Source: Hypericum androsaemum
Taxonomy: Eukaryota > Streptophyta > Magnoliopsida > Malpighiales > Hypericaceae
NCBI GenBank assembly: GCA_963995505.1
Contig: OZ023195.1
Span: 806,001 to 870,000 of the forward strand
Direction of reading: 5' to 3'
DNA length: 64,000 bases
The translations under genes were made by a program, and so were the position numbers. The notes under the pieces were generated by a model. It made no database searches. It worked only from the letters and a program-made list of their open reading frames with translations, and was not told the origin of the DNA. This document shows, in pieces, positions 34,601 to 44,704 of this stretch. Every line of letters begins with the position of its first letter. The first letter of the stretch is position 1.

Positions 34601-35680
34601 AGAACTCATAGCATCATAATAGGTTTTAGGGTAATCATCAACATGCATAAAAGACAAACATTCTCCGACATCTCAAATGCTTAACCAACGTTGAAATTTT
34701 GGCACTGACCTTTTCAATGTTTGTAACTTGATAAAGAATAGGTACTTGCTTTGAATACTTGTATCTCTACCACGTCAACGGAACCATAACAATTTCTTTA
34801 AGTATGTCATCCTGTAATCGTGGCTCCCGTCCCTTTGATCCTTTGGACAAGTTCAAAGTCTATGCTCGAATAAACCGTTAGTATTGCTAAACTATAATTT
34901 TCAATGCATTTTTATTTTCCATTTCAAGCAATTCATCTCTGGTTGAAATCATCAACCAAGTTTTCAAACATACAAAGATTTACCACTCGATACAAAATGC
35001 ACTTTAGTTTCAAGTTCACCAATACCAGGAAAACTGAAAATTAGAGCGTACCTCTTGTAGAAGGCTGTCGGTATTAAAAATGGCCAACAAGCACAATTTT
35101 AACAGTTCTATTCTGTACTTTTTTTTAGTACTTTTACTTTCCCGTAGCAATTTGTACATCTCCTGACTTTTGGTATAATATCAAATGGCATATTACTTGA
35201 ATTAAAAGAGGTAATGTTCTGTATAAAGGTGACTCTTCAACTCCAATTAGTGAACAAAAACATGTGTGACATTTCTTATAATTTCAGTTTCACCCGTTTA
35301 GGATGATGACCATTGATTAAGAGGGTTAATAAACACAATAATCAATCCAATGATGAGTAACAATCAATTTATTTAGTCAAGTATGTCCTTCACAACTAGA
35401 GAACAGTAACCTCAAAAGAAAATTATTCTCTCTTCAATTCAACAATTAAATTGTTGCCGTTTTATCCATTATCACTTGTTTAAATTACCAAAACAAGAAT
35501 AAATTATTCAAGTCACGCAATAACAACCGAGACAGCAGGATTTGGATTCAGGGGGGACTACATAAAAATCACCCTCATGGTATGGACTAAATATGGGCCT
35601 TTAGATTTGATCAAATTCTTTTTTTACAGATCTGATGGTCAGAATCTGTTGAGGGTATTTTCAAATTTTTATCCAAACAT
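34601..35680. other. Unassigned, possibly decayed copia and gene remnant
   Basis: No domain is readable in any frame. It lies between the truncated copia and the truncated phospholipase gene, both of which lost their facing parts, so one or more deletions probably ended here. Confidence 0.35.
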
Positions 35681-35685
35681 ACTCA

Positions 35686-35985
35686 TTAGGGTTCCACCAT
35701 TTTCCTATATAATCCCATAAAAAAAAAATCATCTCCCCCCCCCCCACGATTCGACTCCGACCTAGTCAGCCCGTCGATGTCCGGTCTAACCAATTTGAGC
35801 CAGCCGAGGACGTGGTCGAAGGAGCGGTTCTCCATGATGAGAACCACTAGGGTTTTGATCGGCTCTTTGATCTCATGCTCCCTCTGCTTCCTCCTGGAGA
35901 GGTGGGCATTCGGGTCAAAGGAGTGGGAGTAGATGATCAGGTAAAGAAACAGTAAAAGGAAAACAGGTAACCGCCGGAAAGCCAT
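35686..35985 (-). pseudogene. Non-specific phospholipase C, N-terminal fragment
   Basis: 99 residues matching the start of plant non-specific phospholipase C (NPC; phosphoesterase family, about 510-540 residues, hydrolyses phosphatidylcholine and related lipids). Residues 1-22 are a hydrophobic signal peptide ([17 protein letters not shown]). Residues 43-74 contain [20 protein letters not shown] and PDIDGLT, with the family ENRSFDH motif at 52-58. After residue 79 the frame enters a G11 tract and an A/T tract and ends ([11 protein letters not shown]...VEP). The remaining four-fifths of the enzyme is not found downstream. It looks most like NPC1. A TATA box and leader remain upstream. Probably a truncated pseudogene; an unusual far-away second exon cannot be excluded but lies outside anything seen. 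Confidence 0.8.
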
Positions 35986-36100
35986 TCTAATCCCGGAGTA
36001 AGGAATTCCGCAGTCGAAGAAGAAGAGTGGGCTTTTTGTTTACTTATTTATTGGGGGTTGGGGTTGGGTAGGAAGGGGGAAGGTATAGTAGTATTGTTAG

Positions 36101-36110
36101 GTTTTTATAC
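36101..36110 (-). promoter_or_regulatory. TATA box of the NPC fragment
   Basis: The minus strand reads GGTATAAAAACC about 120 bp before the ATG at 35985, so the promoter of the truncated gene looks preserved. Confidence 0.5.
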
Positions 36111-36270
36111 CGCTCTGACTTGATAATTAATCTAATATTGAGTAGTATTATCCAACGGATTGGTCGATTTCATGTAGTTCTGATGATTTTGTATTTAAAG
36201 ATTGGAACTTTATGTTGGTGTTTGGTTGTTGTTTGAACTTAGTGTTTAAAATTCTAGCAAAAATTCATAG

Positions 36271-36645
36271 ATGAATGATACCAATATTAAAGTAGAATGA
36301 TACCAATATCCTAGAACGATGATACCAATATTCGAGAAGAATGAAACCAATACATTCAAATGATGTACATTTTTACTTATAATGGGATACCAATATTGGA
36401 GAAGATGAAAACCAATATCACGGTGGAATGAAACCAATATCATAGTAGAATGAAACCAATGTCATAGTAGAATGAAACCAATAACATAGAAGATATAAAC
36501 CAATATCATAGTAGAATGAAACCAATAACATAGAAGATAGAAACCAATATCATAGTAGAATGAAACCAATATCATAGTAGAATGAAACCAATAGCATAGA
36601 AGATGCAAATCAATATCCGAGAAAATGGAAACTAATATTCCCATA
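36271..36645. repeat. Minisatellite, ~22-bp unit, about 16 copies
   Basis: Tandem array of units like AATGAAACCAATATCATAGTAG, alternating with variants ending AACATAGAAG. The outer units are more diverged (AATGATACCAATATTAAAGTAG on the left) and one unit near 36355-36380 has extra sequence. Frames on the minus strand through it (IGFHLL..., MILVSF...) are repeat artefacts. Confidence 0.85.
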
Positions 36646-36659
36646 CTTGTATTTCCATA

Positions 36660-37174
36660 AATTGTATTATTTTGCTGATATTTTTTTAATTTTTTTAATT
36701 ATTATATTTTTAATATTGTCAATATCTCTTTCAGTGGGGATTACCATGTCCCCACTAAATTTGAACCCGAGACAGCAATGACTTGAAATAGCCACCAACT
36801 AATAGTAGAATGGATAATCTAATAACCGAAGTGGTTGATCATATGATAAATTCAATGCAAAGTGTATCCCGTAGACATACCCCACACAACTTACCATTAT
36901 TTCTTGTACGAAGCAATAATTATAAAAAATATTCTTCGTCATTCATATGGTATCTCAAATAACACTTTAAGATTGTTCTAGTTTAGTAGGGATAAAATTT
37001 GATTTTTGTAGTGTCGATAAATTAGATGAGACACGATTATTGGTGCGTACCAAAATAACAGGATATTTGTTGATCACTTATTCGTTGATCCTAGTTCTAA
37101 TTGTGCACCGCCATCTTCCATGTCCTCATCTTTATAATCGGCCTGACTTTCTCCTCCATGTTCGATCTATTTGT
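36660..37174. other. Intergenic, nothing recognised
   Basis: AT-rich spacer between the minisatellite and an LTR fragment, with no coding or repeat structure seen. Confidence 0.4.
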
Positions 37175-37387
37175 TTGAAAAAATTCAACAACTAATTAAT
37201 CTAACCTCTATTTTTTTTCTAAATATCATCAAAATTTTTTATAGTGTGTTCTTGATCGGGTCAAGGTAGTACAGTCCTTGAATTCGACGACGGTGTGAGG
37301 CTTCATTGTATCCTGACGAAAAAGTTCATAGACTCGTTATACTCGTGGATTATCCAGAGGGTCAAACTATTTGTTTGAAAGAATCCT

Positions 37388-37390
37388 TAA
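37388..37390. repeat. TAA target duplication, left
   Basis: TAA before the element tip CAGCCTGTTTGG; repeated at 39271-39273. Confidence 0.75.
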
Positions 37391-37710
37391 CAGCCTGTTT
37401 GGAACCCAAAAATAAATAGGAATTGGAATCAGATTCTCGAGTTTTAAAATATTGAGTGAGTTTGGAACCAACTTCATTCAGGAAAGTAATTCTTTTTTTA
37501 TCTAAAACTCAAGAAATAAAATCCTATCAAAAGAGGTCGGATTTCTAGGACCAAAAACAGAATTGTATCAAAATTTCAATAACACCCCTAACCCTAAACT
37601 AATATTACTGTAACCATTTCATTCCCAAATCTCAGCGCTTTCTTCTTCTCCCAAGTCTCACTCCCAAGACCCGGACTTCCAGCCTTTCCTCCGAGCGTCG
37701 GCGGTGCACG

Positions 37711-37900
37711 ATGGCCTCACTTCTGGCAGTTTATGCTGCCGGGTTCACGGCGGGGATGGTGGAGCACATTGCGATGTTCCTGGTGGACACCATCAAGGCC
37801 CATATGCAGGTCGGGTCGTCCTGACCGACCAAGTTGGTGAGCGTCTCCGCCGCCATGGGCCTCGGCGCCGGCCTCGCCCACGATGTGTTGTCGGCTGCAT
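37711..37900 (+). pseudogene. Mitoferrin-like carrier gene fragment
   Basis: The ATG at 37711 opens MASLLAVYAAGFTAGMVEHI then AMFLVDTIKAHMQ, ending in TGA at 37822. This resembles the first carrier repeat of mitoferrin-type mitochondrial iron carriers (AGxxAGMVEHxAMFPVDTxKTHMQ; the signature P is L here). Further on, in another frame, AAMGLGAGLAHDV resembles the mitoferrin GLGAGPAHAVYF segment, so the fragment is frameshifted and internally shortened. High GC, unlike the flanking DNA. It lies within the PIF-like element. Confidence 0.65.
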
Positions 37901-38299
37901 CTTCGCTTTCTTCTTCCCCCATGGCTTCCTCGCGTCCTGCTCCTCCTCCGGGAAAATCTACCATCTCAAGTTCTCTTCCTCCTCCTCCTCGCATGTTTCT
38001 CTCATTCTGTCCCTTCTCTTTTTTTGGTCTTTTAGCTCCTTCTAGTCTTTTGTTTCACTGTCCGGGAGCTTCGAGGATTTTCCTTTCTGGGTATTGGTGT
38101 TTGGGTAGAGAAAGTGACCGGGCAGTGGTAAAGTTTAGATCTTGATGTTGAATGGATCAGTGCTAAGGCTTGTCAGAAGAATTTGGGCTGGAACTTTGAA
38201 GTTGGATGAACTATGGTGCCTTTTCAATTTGTTTAGAAATGTGAGGTTTTTGGTTGAAATTGTTTGTTGATAGGCATCTTGTGAGACATCTGAGAGACT

Positions 38300-38640
38300 T
38301 AACATGGTAAAATCGGAGTTGGCAACTATTTTGGAGAAGAATGCAGAGAGCGATAAAGGAGCTGAACGACAAGCTTGTTGGGGCTGGGATAATTGGGCCT
38401 CTGGTCAGGATTTTAGAGAGAGTGTGTGGATTAGGCAAAGAGGTTGCTGCTAGGAGTTTGGTCAAGTTAACTGAGAATTCGAATAATGCTTGGTCTATTT
38501 TAGCTCATGTGGGTGTCACTGCCTTGTTGAAATTGTGTTCTAATGGTGATCCTAAAGGGGAGCTTGTTGGTCCTGCTTATGGGGTGTTGAGGAGATCAAG
38601 ACGTTTATGATTGAGGAAGGCGTTGTTTCGACGTTTGTTA
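38300..38640 (+). pseudogene. Armadillo-repeat gene fragment
   Basis: The frame 38341-38610 reads GPLVRILERV, EVAARSLVKLTENSNNAWSI, LAHVGVTALLKLCSNGDPKG and ELVGPAYGVLR. These are repeats of the armadillo type, as in plant ARM-repeat proteins of the vacuolar-protein-8-like kind. The similarity seems to start slightly upstream in another frame and to continue after a frameshift (MIEEGVVSTFVKLF, about 38610-38650). Captured fragment without start or end, inside the PIF-like element. Sequence at 38700-39050 could be more of it but is too scrambled to assign. Confidence 0.6.
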
Positions 38641-39270
38641 AGTTGTTTTTCTTGCTTGCGAGGAGTTCATGCTGCTGCTTTGATGCTAATTAGGATCGGT
38701 GCTAATTTGTGAGACTCACGACAACCGTGTTGTTGTTGTTTGTGGTTGGCAGCGTCCACTTTTCTTCAGCTTCAAGATGATGGTTCCTTGGGCTATCTTG
38801 AATGCCTTCAAGCTCACAAATGCTGCTTACATTGTCAATGGTTACTCTATTGAAGTTGTAGCGTTCTGGGAGTTGATAAGTTCAACATGTGCTTTCGTTC
38901 CAGGCCAAGCTAGAGAACAAGTACCATTGAAAAGGCTTGCGGCTGACCAATATATTGAGACTTTTTTCGTGTTTCTTTGTTGGGAATTGAGTCACCATCT
39001 GCATCAGGTTGGTTGTGGACAGTTGAGCCCTCTTCATCTAGATTGCTGAAGTTTGAACTAGATTAGATTATGTGTTCGGTTGAGCTCTCAACTTTGCAGG
39101 GGATGATGTATAATTAGAGCTGTTAGTTGTAAGGGTATTAATGTAAAATGTTCAAATCAATTCCTATATTTAAATTTTGGTTCCAAATAAAAAATAGGAA
39201 AGTGATTCTATTACCTTTAAAAATCAGAAATAGAATCATTTTCTTAACTAAATTGGTTCCAAACAAGTTG

Positions 39271-39273
39271 TAA
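39271..39273. repeat. TAA target duplication, right
   Basis: TAA after the element tip CAAACAAGTTG; matches 37388-37390. Confidence 0.75.
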
Positions 39274-39318
39274 AAGATCTTTGAAGTCGGCGATACCACC
39301 AACCCACATTTTCCAACA

Positions 39319-40890
39319 ATCTGTTCAAACATGGGAATCCATATAGACCTACTTGTAAAAAAAATTAAACTTACTGGTTTTCTTTTTGTAGGATGCGGTA
39401 GTTGGGACATTTCTTGATATGGTGGGGGACTATGGTTAGGGTGTTGTCATTTGGGATTCTGAATTGGTTGAGGAACTCTAGTAGATTTAGTAATAGAGTA
39501 TTCGTTGTTGGTTGTTCTTCTCATTGTTGTTAACCCAATGGAATTGTGAATTGAAACCTTCCGCCAAGGTGAATGAGAAAATTAATCCTCGAGAAAAATA
39601 ATTCTTGGTTTGTGCCCATCATGTTTTTTTTAGGGAAAAAAAACACGAGAGTGGGAGAGAGAGAAGAGAGTTTGTGCCCATCGTGTTGACAGCGGAGAGA
39701 AGGGAGAGTGGGAGAGAGAGAAGAGACAGGGGAGAGAAAATAATTGTAGGTTTATTTAGGTTTGAAAATTTGGGGAAAAGGGTAATTTAGTCTTATTATT
39801 CTGTGTCCTTGTCTAATCTGAATAATTTCCAAACACGTGACAGAACAAAAAAACAATTGTGTCCTAGCCTATATTGTTATATCCTATACCAATATGTGAT
39901 GTCCAGAATACGTACCAAACACAGCTTAAGAGTTGGTGCTTGTCTCTTTCGAACTGCATCTCCACGAGGATTGTTCAGTTTGCAACTTTTTCGCCTCCGA
40001 TGGGACATCACTCTTGTTCCTTGTCGCGAGAACTCGATCGACTAGATAGGCCGGACCGGTCGTGACCCAATCTATAAATCAATTTATTTTAATATCAAAA
40101 GACAATTAAAAAAAAACAGAGAACTAATGACAGTCATCAATGTACCTTAAAGAACAATGATAAACGAACATATTTTAACGTATGTATATTGAAATTCGGA
40201 ATATCTGATTAATTTCTAACCAAGTGCCTAGAAGCGCATCAGAAAAAAATGGACAGTGGCGTTTAACTTCAAGGTCATTGATCAACATATTCTTCGTTTT
40301 ACGTCTCATGGAGACTAAACCTTTCTGCACCTAATGGCTTAACACCTCCAAAGATCCTTTAGATGCTGATTTTTTTATGGATTAATTATATATATATACT
40401 CTATATTTACAAGTAGTGAAAATTTTAGATGGATTAGTCCAAAATTCGGAAATTCTAGATGGTCACTGGCCTTCTTCCCATCTCAAATAATTTCTTTTTC
40501 AAATTTCGTCAAAGAGAGAATTAACCTACTAACTTTTGAAAAATACAGTAGAATATGTTGTATTCTTTTAGGTGCTCATTTGGAACCAACAATGAACAAA
40601 GTATATAAGGAGATTCGTCCCGTCCTTTCAGATCGTGGCTAGGCTACTCGAGTCTCGAGACTAGAGGAGGAAAGAAAAGACAAAGCACCTATTATTGTCG
40701 CGTTCCCTTCTGTAGCGAAGTGGAGATTGGATTCCACGTGATCTTTGTGAGTGTGTTGTTGTCCAAGTCTCAAATAGATTTTTTTTTGGTGGTTAGTCTC
40801 GAAAAGAGTCGAAGATGTAGCTCAAGTTTTTCTTTTTTTGAAGAAAAGTTGGTACTTTTTATATGAGATTAGTATTTGAACAAAAAATTA
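39319..40890. other. Intergenic with a purine-rich duplication
   Basis: No gene recognised. At 39608-39735 a block containing TTTGTGCCCATC-TGTT and GAGAGTGGGAGAGAGAGAAG occurs twice, about 60 bp apart. The rest is AT-rich. Confidence 0.4.
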
Positions 40891-40894
40891 TATG

Positions 40895-41384
40895 ACATTA
40901 AAAAAAATCCAGATACAGATAATTTAACATGGCAAGACAGATATCTGGTTTTTCAAAAAATTAGACCCATTTAATATTTTTTTAGATCAGAGATTTTAAA
41001 AGGGAAATTGGTCATACCACAAAATAACAAAGTACATTTTTCCCTTGATTTTTACATAATTTTGATGGTGTGGGCAAATAACTAATGAAGTCATACAAAA
41101 TTTCATCCATTTGACAATATATCTTCTAATCTACAGCATGTGTCCTCCTAATTACTAAATTATTTGAATACTCTATTGCGCATTTTTTCATGGCTAAAAT
41201 GATCGCCCTAACAAAATTTTGGTTTTATATTCTTTTGATTCACTCTCTCAATTGTATGGATATGCTAGCTCGACATTTGCTAGAGAAAATTAACCATTTC
41301 TAAGTATTTTTTAGACATTTTCTTATGATTTATGCGCATAATATAACATAGCGATAAATTTCTTAAACCAAACAAAGAGAAAAA
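40895..41384. repeat. Duplicated upstream region, copy A
   Basis: About 490 bp with long near-identical words shared with 52880-53410 (TTAGACCCATTT, GGGCAAATAACTAATG, CATCCATTTGACAAT, TCCTCCTAATTACTAA, GCATTTTTTCATG, TTCTTTTGATTCACTCT). Copy A ends at the ATG of the acidic repeat ORF. Confidence 0.8.
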
Positions 41385-41759
41385 ATGAAAGGCTCACGCA
41401 AGGCCCACTCTAGCGCGAAATTGGATTTCGATGAGATTATGCACGATGCTTACTCCGGCGCCGAATTGGATTCCAACGAGCTAAAGCACGATGCTTACTC
41501 CAGCGTAGAATTGGATTTCGACGAGCAGATGCAGGATGCTTACTCCAGCACGGAATTGGATTTTGACGAGCAGATGCAAGAAGCTTACTCCGACGCAAAA
41601 TTAGATTCCGACGATCAGTTGCAGGATGCTTACTCCGACGCGGGATTGAATTCTAATAAGTTGATGCACGATAATTACTCCGGCTCAGAATTGGATTCCG
41701 ACGAACAATTTATATCCATCTCTGATGTATATGAGATTGTAAATCCAATTTTGTTCTAA
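41385..41759 (+). CDS. Acidic 15-residue repeat protein, unknown function
   Basis: A 124-residue ORF from ATG to TAA, not recognised as any family. Residues 6-110 are seven tandem repeats of exactly 15 residues with consensus DAYS-[GSD]-[AVT]-[EK]-LD-[FS]-[DN]-E-[QL]-M-[QH]. They are coded by 45-bp units (41400-41714). Repeats 3 and 4 are nearly identical (DAYSSVELDFDEQMQ, DAYSSTELDFDEQMQ) and the outer ones have drifted. The unique ends are MKGSR and SISDVYEIVNPILF. It is strongly acidic, has no Cys and shows no signal peptide or membrane segment, so a soluble, probably disordered protein is expected. The seven units stay in frame without a stop, which favours a real gene, but a coding minisatellite by chance is possible. 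A near-copy of its upstream DNA lies at 52880-53410 without this ORF. Confidence 0.55.
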   Translation: MKGSRKAHSSAKLDFDEIMHDAYSGAELDSNELKHDAYSSVELDFDEQMQDAYSSTELDFDEQMQEAYSDAKLDSDDQLQDAYSDAGLNSNKLMHDNYSGSELDSDEQFISISDVYEIVNPILF

Positions 41760-42278
41760 CGTATTTTTTTGCCATTTGTTTGGGACGGAAGGAATTTGAA
41801 AATAAATAAAATATATGAAGAAAAATAGGAGAGAATGTGAGTTTCTTTTAGATGGAAGAAAGAGTATGGAGCGAATGAAAATAGAATGTAATTTCTCTAA
41901 TGACTGTCGATATTCTTCATTCTAATTCAGAGTGAATGCGAAAAATATATCCTAAATTTATGCATCTAATTATTTTTTAGTTCATCACTTTGTTATTTTC
42001 TTTTACTATTTCAGGTATGTTTTCCTCCTCATCTATATAACTACATTATTCTTTATCTTATTTTTAAATTCAAAATTATTAAACTTATATTATACCTATT
42101 TTCAATCTGATTTCTTTCACTCATTGCCTAACAAATGGAGATTCTAAAGTAGGAAACCTAGGCTATAGAAAAAAAAAGTATTCACAAAATCAAAAAAGGT
42201 CGTTGAAGAATATAACATATTGGGTGTCCCAATAGGTAATATATATACAAATTTAAGATTTTCAAAATTCAAATAGTA
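41760..42278. other. Intergenic, nothing recognised
   Basis: AT-rich spacer after the repeat ORF. Confidence 0.4.
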
Positions 42279-42425
42279 ACAACTTGTTTGAAACTAATTT
42301 CAACAACAAGATAATTTTTATTTCTAATTTCTAATTTCTAATAAAAATAGAAATAGAATTCACTTTTTATTTTCTTGTTTGGAACCAAAACTTAAACTCA
42401 AGAATTGATTTGCTATATTTTCATT
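42279..42425. repeat. Relative of the PIF-like element terminus
   Basis: TAA followed by CAACTTGTTTGAAACTAATTT. Further words (ATTTTTATTTCT, AATAGAATTCACTTT, TTTGGAACCAAAACTTAAA, GAATTGATTT) parallel the right end of the element at 37391-39270 read in reverse (39270 down to 39140). The opposite terminus was not found, so this is a fragment or an end of a related MITE. Confidence 0.5.
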
Positions 42426-43022
42426 TAACAACCTTACTCTTGTATGTGCAAATACTTATTCCCTCAATTCACATAGGTCAAAATGAGAATACCAAAATAA
42501 ATGAGAATACCAAAATAAAATATAAATGTATGTGTACTTCCATGAATACTAGGAATATGAGAAACATTTCACCAAGAGAATTTTTCTATGTTAAAATAAA
42601 AAATCCAAAATTGTATTCGGAATAACAAGGAATACAATTTATTTTGTCTAAAAGTTTTACTCTAAAGTAGTGGGCATCACTTAGCCATTGTGATTCGTGA
42701 GAGAAACCCACAGATGCCAAGCCTAAGATAACTCAAAAGTCTGCATGGATAAATGTCTGACAAGTCTCTCTATGGTTTCCCAACCCAAAAATAAAATAGA
42801 AATCGACATAGCAACAATAACTAAGATCAAGATCAAATTGATTCTACACTTGCCGAAAGTATGAATTTACCAACCCACAAATCAAAAATAAAGAAAACAA
42901 AAATAAAACCGAACTTCAAGAAAAAGGAGAAAGAGGTCACAGACATACATATTGGAAGATTACATAAAATAAAGGGTAAATTTGATTTAGAAGAGAAAGT
43001 GAAGAGAAATGCTCGGACCTGC

Positions 43023-44082
43023 TGTCGCGACCCGGAAATGGAAGCGACAAAGTCCGGGGTATTAATTACTCTGAAAGGCGTCAAATTATTATTAAGAATG
43101 AGACGATTATTTAAAACGAAAAATCCAAACATTCCAAAGGGAATCAAACGTTCAAACATTCAGAAATACGAAGAACTAGTAAAAATTGGATGGTCTGAAA
43201 CTCGTGATGATGCATGCATGCAGATGAATCTCCTAATCCCGTTCCTGGATCCCACCTGGACGATCTGAAACACATACAGCTAGAGTGAGTTTATAAACCC
43301 AGTAAGTGGAACGAAACAAATCGACAAGTTAGTTACGGAAAAACGATTTCACATTGCAAAACGAGGATCCCCTTAACCTCTATCTAGCCAACTACAAAAA
43401 CATAAATTCGAACACAACATATTCATAGCGGTATCCCCTATCCAACTATCTAACCAACTATCATATCCGACTATCCTATCCGACTACCCTAGCCGACTAC
43501 ATATCATAACTTAACAGAACTTATAGAACTTACAGAAATTAACAGAAATCGATTTTCTTAACGATCAGAATCCAGACAGAAGTATATCACACGGTCTCAA
43601 CATAATACGGATCAGATCCGCACAGATTTTCCTAAAAGTACAAAGATCGGCTTAAGCCAAATCCCGAATTCAAGACATATGTGTTCCAGCATGGGACGTA
43701 GTTCGTCTCAGGAAACGAAACTCCTCGATCTACGACATAACGAAATTTCCACTTACCTTATGTTGCTCAGAGGAACCCTAACCCACCGATCTATCCGAAA
43801 CTCTCTCGAATCCAACTCGTCCTCGCACAGCTTCGTCCTCTTCACCCTCCTTGTATGGCAGATTTTGTTCCTCACCTTCACAGAAAAAGGAAATTCGTAG
43901 GGGTGTTTAGGCTGACCGAAAGGGCGGCCTATAGGCCTGGTTATATAGGCTTTCAAGGCTACCAAAAACCCTAATCTGCCCACAAAAACCCTAATCCGCC
44001 CCTAGTTACCCTAATAATGGAAAATTACCTTTTGCTCTCCTAAACTTTATAGAGCTCTCACTTTAGTTTACCAATTCTTACA
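43023..44082 (-). repeat. Probable solo LTR (gypsy-like)
   Basis: The minus strand reads TGTAAGAATTGG...CCGGGTCGCGACA, about 1060 bp, with TG/CA ends and a TATA box (CCTATATAACC on minus) at about 43939-43949. Flanks are CCTGC (43018-43022) and GCTGC (44083-44087), an almost perfect 5-bp duplication, and no internal region or primer site is attached. The class is inferred from the GTCGCGACC-type terminus and LTR length. Open frames here (42861-43268, 43679-43900) are accidental. Confidence 0.55.
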
Positions 44083-44329
44083 GCTGCTTACCGGAACAGC
44101 TCGATCGATTGGAAGGCGTCGCCCATGAGGACGGCTCCTTCGAGATTTGACTCGTTCTGGAAACTTAGAATTGTAATAGAACCATGCCCACAATATCTAT
44201 TTTGGTAGCTTTGGCGGGGAGAAGTTAGTATGGTAGCCCATAATTAAATATTGTTAATTTCGAGCCATGAATGCGAGAATTTTGTTGCTAGGGCTCGTCA
44301 AAATTTGAACTTATGTTCGTTAATCTATT

Positions 44330-44341
44330 TTCTGATACCAT
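44330..44341 (-). other. Isolated primer-binding-like site
   Basis: The minus strand reads TATGGTATCAGA, close to the iMet primer site. It may mark the remains of another minus-strand retroelement whose LTR continues to the right and was hit by the large copia. No LTR pair was found. Confidence 0.3.
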
Positions 44342-44430
44342 AAATTTTCAACCATAAAAAGAGATAAAGCAAGATAAAACTCTAAAGCTCTCGATTTGAT
44401 TCACTTGCGTCCTCTTGTCACTCGCTAATG

Positions 44431-44435
44431 GTAAT
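44431..44435. repeat. Large copia target duplication, left
   Basis: GTAAT, repeated at 52853-52857. Confidence 0.75.
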
Positions 44436-44591
44436 TGTTAGACCTGCTAGGCCCAATCAGGCAATTATTATTGTGCCTGATTGGGCCCAGGCCCAGGCCC
44501 ATCAGACGCCACGCGGGATACGTGGCCCAACCAGACGGCACCACGTCAGCGTGACGTGGCGCTGACGCAGTTGTCGCCAGAGGTGACGGCC

Positions 44592-44680
44592 CACGTGGCA
44601 CGTTGTCGTGCTCCACGTGGCGGACATGCGGCCCAGAAGTGCCACGTGGCAGTCATGCGCGCCACGTGGTGTGCCACGTG
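44592..44680 (+). promoter_or_regulatory. Array of five G-boxes in the LTR promoter
   Basis: CACGTG at 44592, 44614, 44643, 44663 and 44675, mostly in the form GCCACGTGGC. That is the core of plant G-box/ABRE sites bound by bZIP and bHLH factors. The array ends about 25 bp before the TATA box. Confidence 0.75.
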
Positions 44681-44704
44681 GCACATTCTGATTGGCCGAA
44701 TTTC

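Larger units (their letters stand above)
37391..39270. mobile_element. Pack-type PIF/Harbinger-like element carrying gene pieces
   Basis: 1880 bp with inverted tips CAGCCTGTTTGGAACC and CAACTTGTTTGGAACC (reverse complement of the right end). TAA duplications of the TWA type made by PIF/Harbinger transposases flank it. Subterminal regions share further words such as GTTTGGAACCAA and GAATT. It carries no transposase, but inside lie a mitoferrin-like fragment and an armadillo-like fragment, unrelated genes joined together as in Pack-TIR elements. Removal of 37391-39270 and one TAA restores an uninterrupted LTR sequence. Confidence 0.78.
37175..39318 (+). repeat. LTR fragment (family of 32222-32812), split by a DNA element
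   Basis: 37175-37390 plus 39274-39318 align to the reverse complement of the LTR at 32222-32812 through the LTR end ATTTTCCAACA. The alignment is continuous across the 1880-bp insertion (AATCCTTAA joined to AAGATCTTTGAAG). The 5' part of the LTR is missing and no primer site follows, so it is a truncated solo LTR. Confidence 0.78.

Noticed and set aside
36246..36644. Hydrophobic minus-strand ORFs (repeated ILVSF / IGFHLL)
   Set aside because: They are the minisatellite read in frame, not proteins.
39800..39930. CCAAACACAGCTTAAG as the right end of the Pack-PIF element
   Set aside because: The LTR sequence resumes exactly at 39274 after CAAACAAGTTG-TAA, which fixes the end at 39270.
42861..43268. 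Lys-rich 135-residue ORF
   Set aside because: It crosses the boundary of the probable solo LTR and has no domain; best explained as chance.
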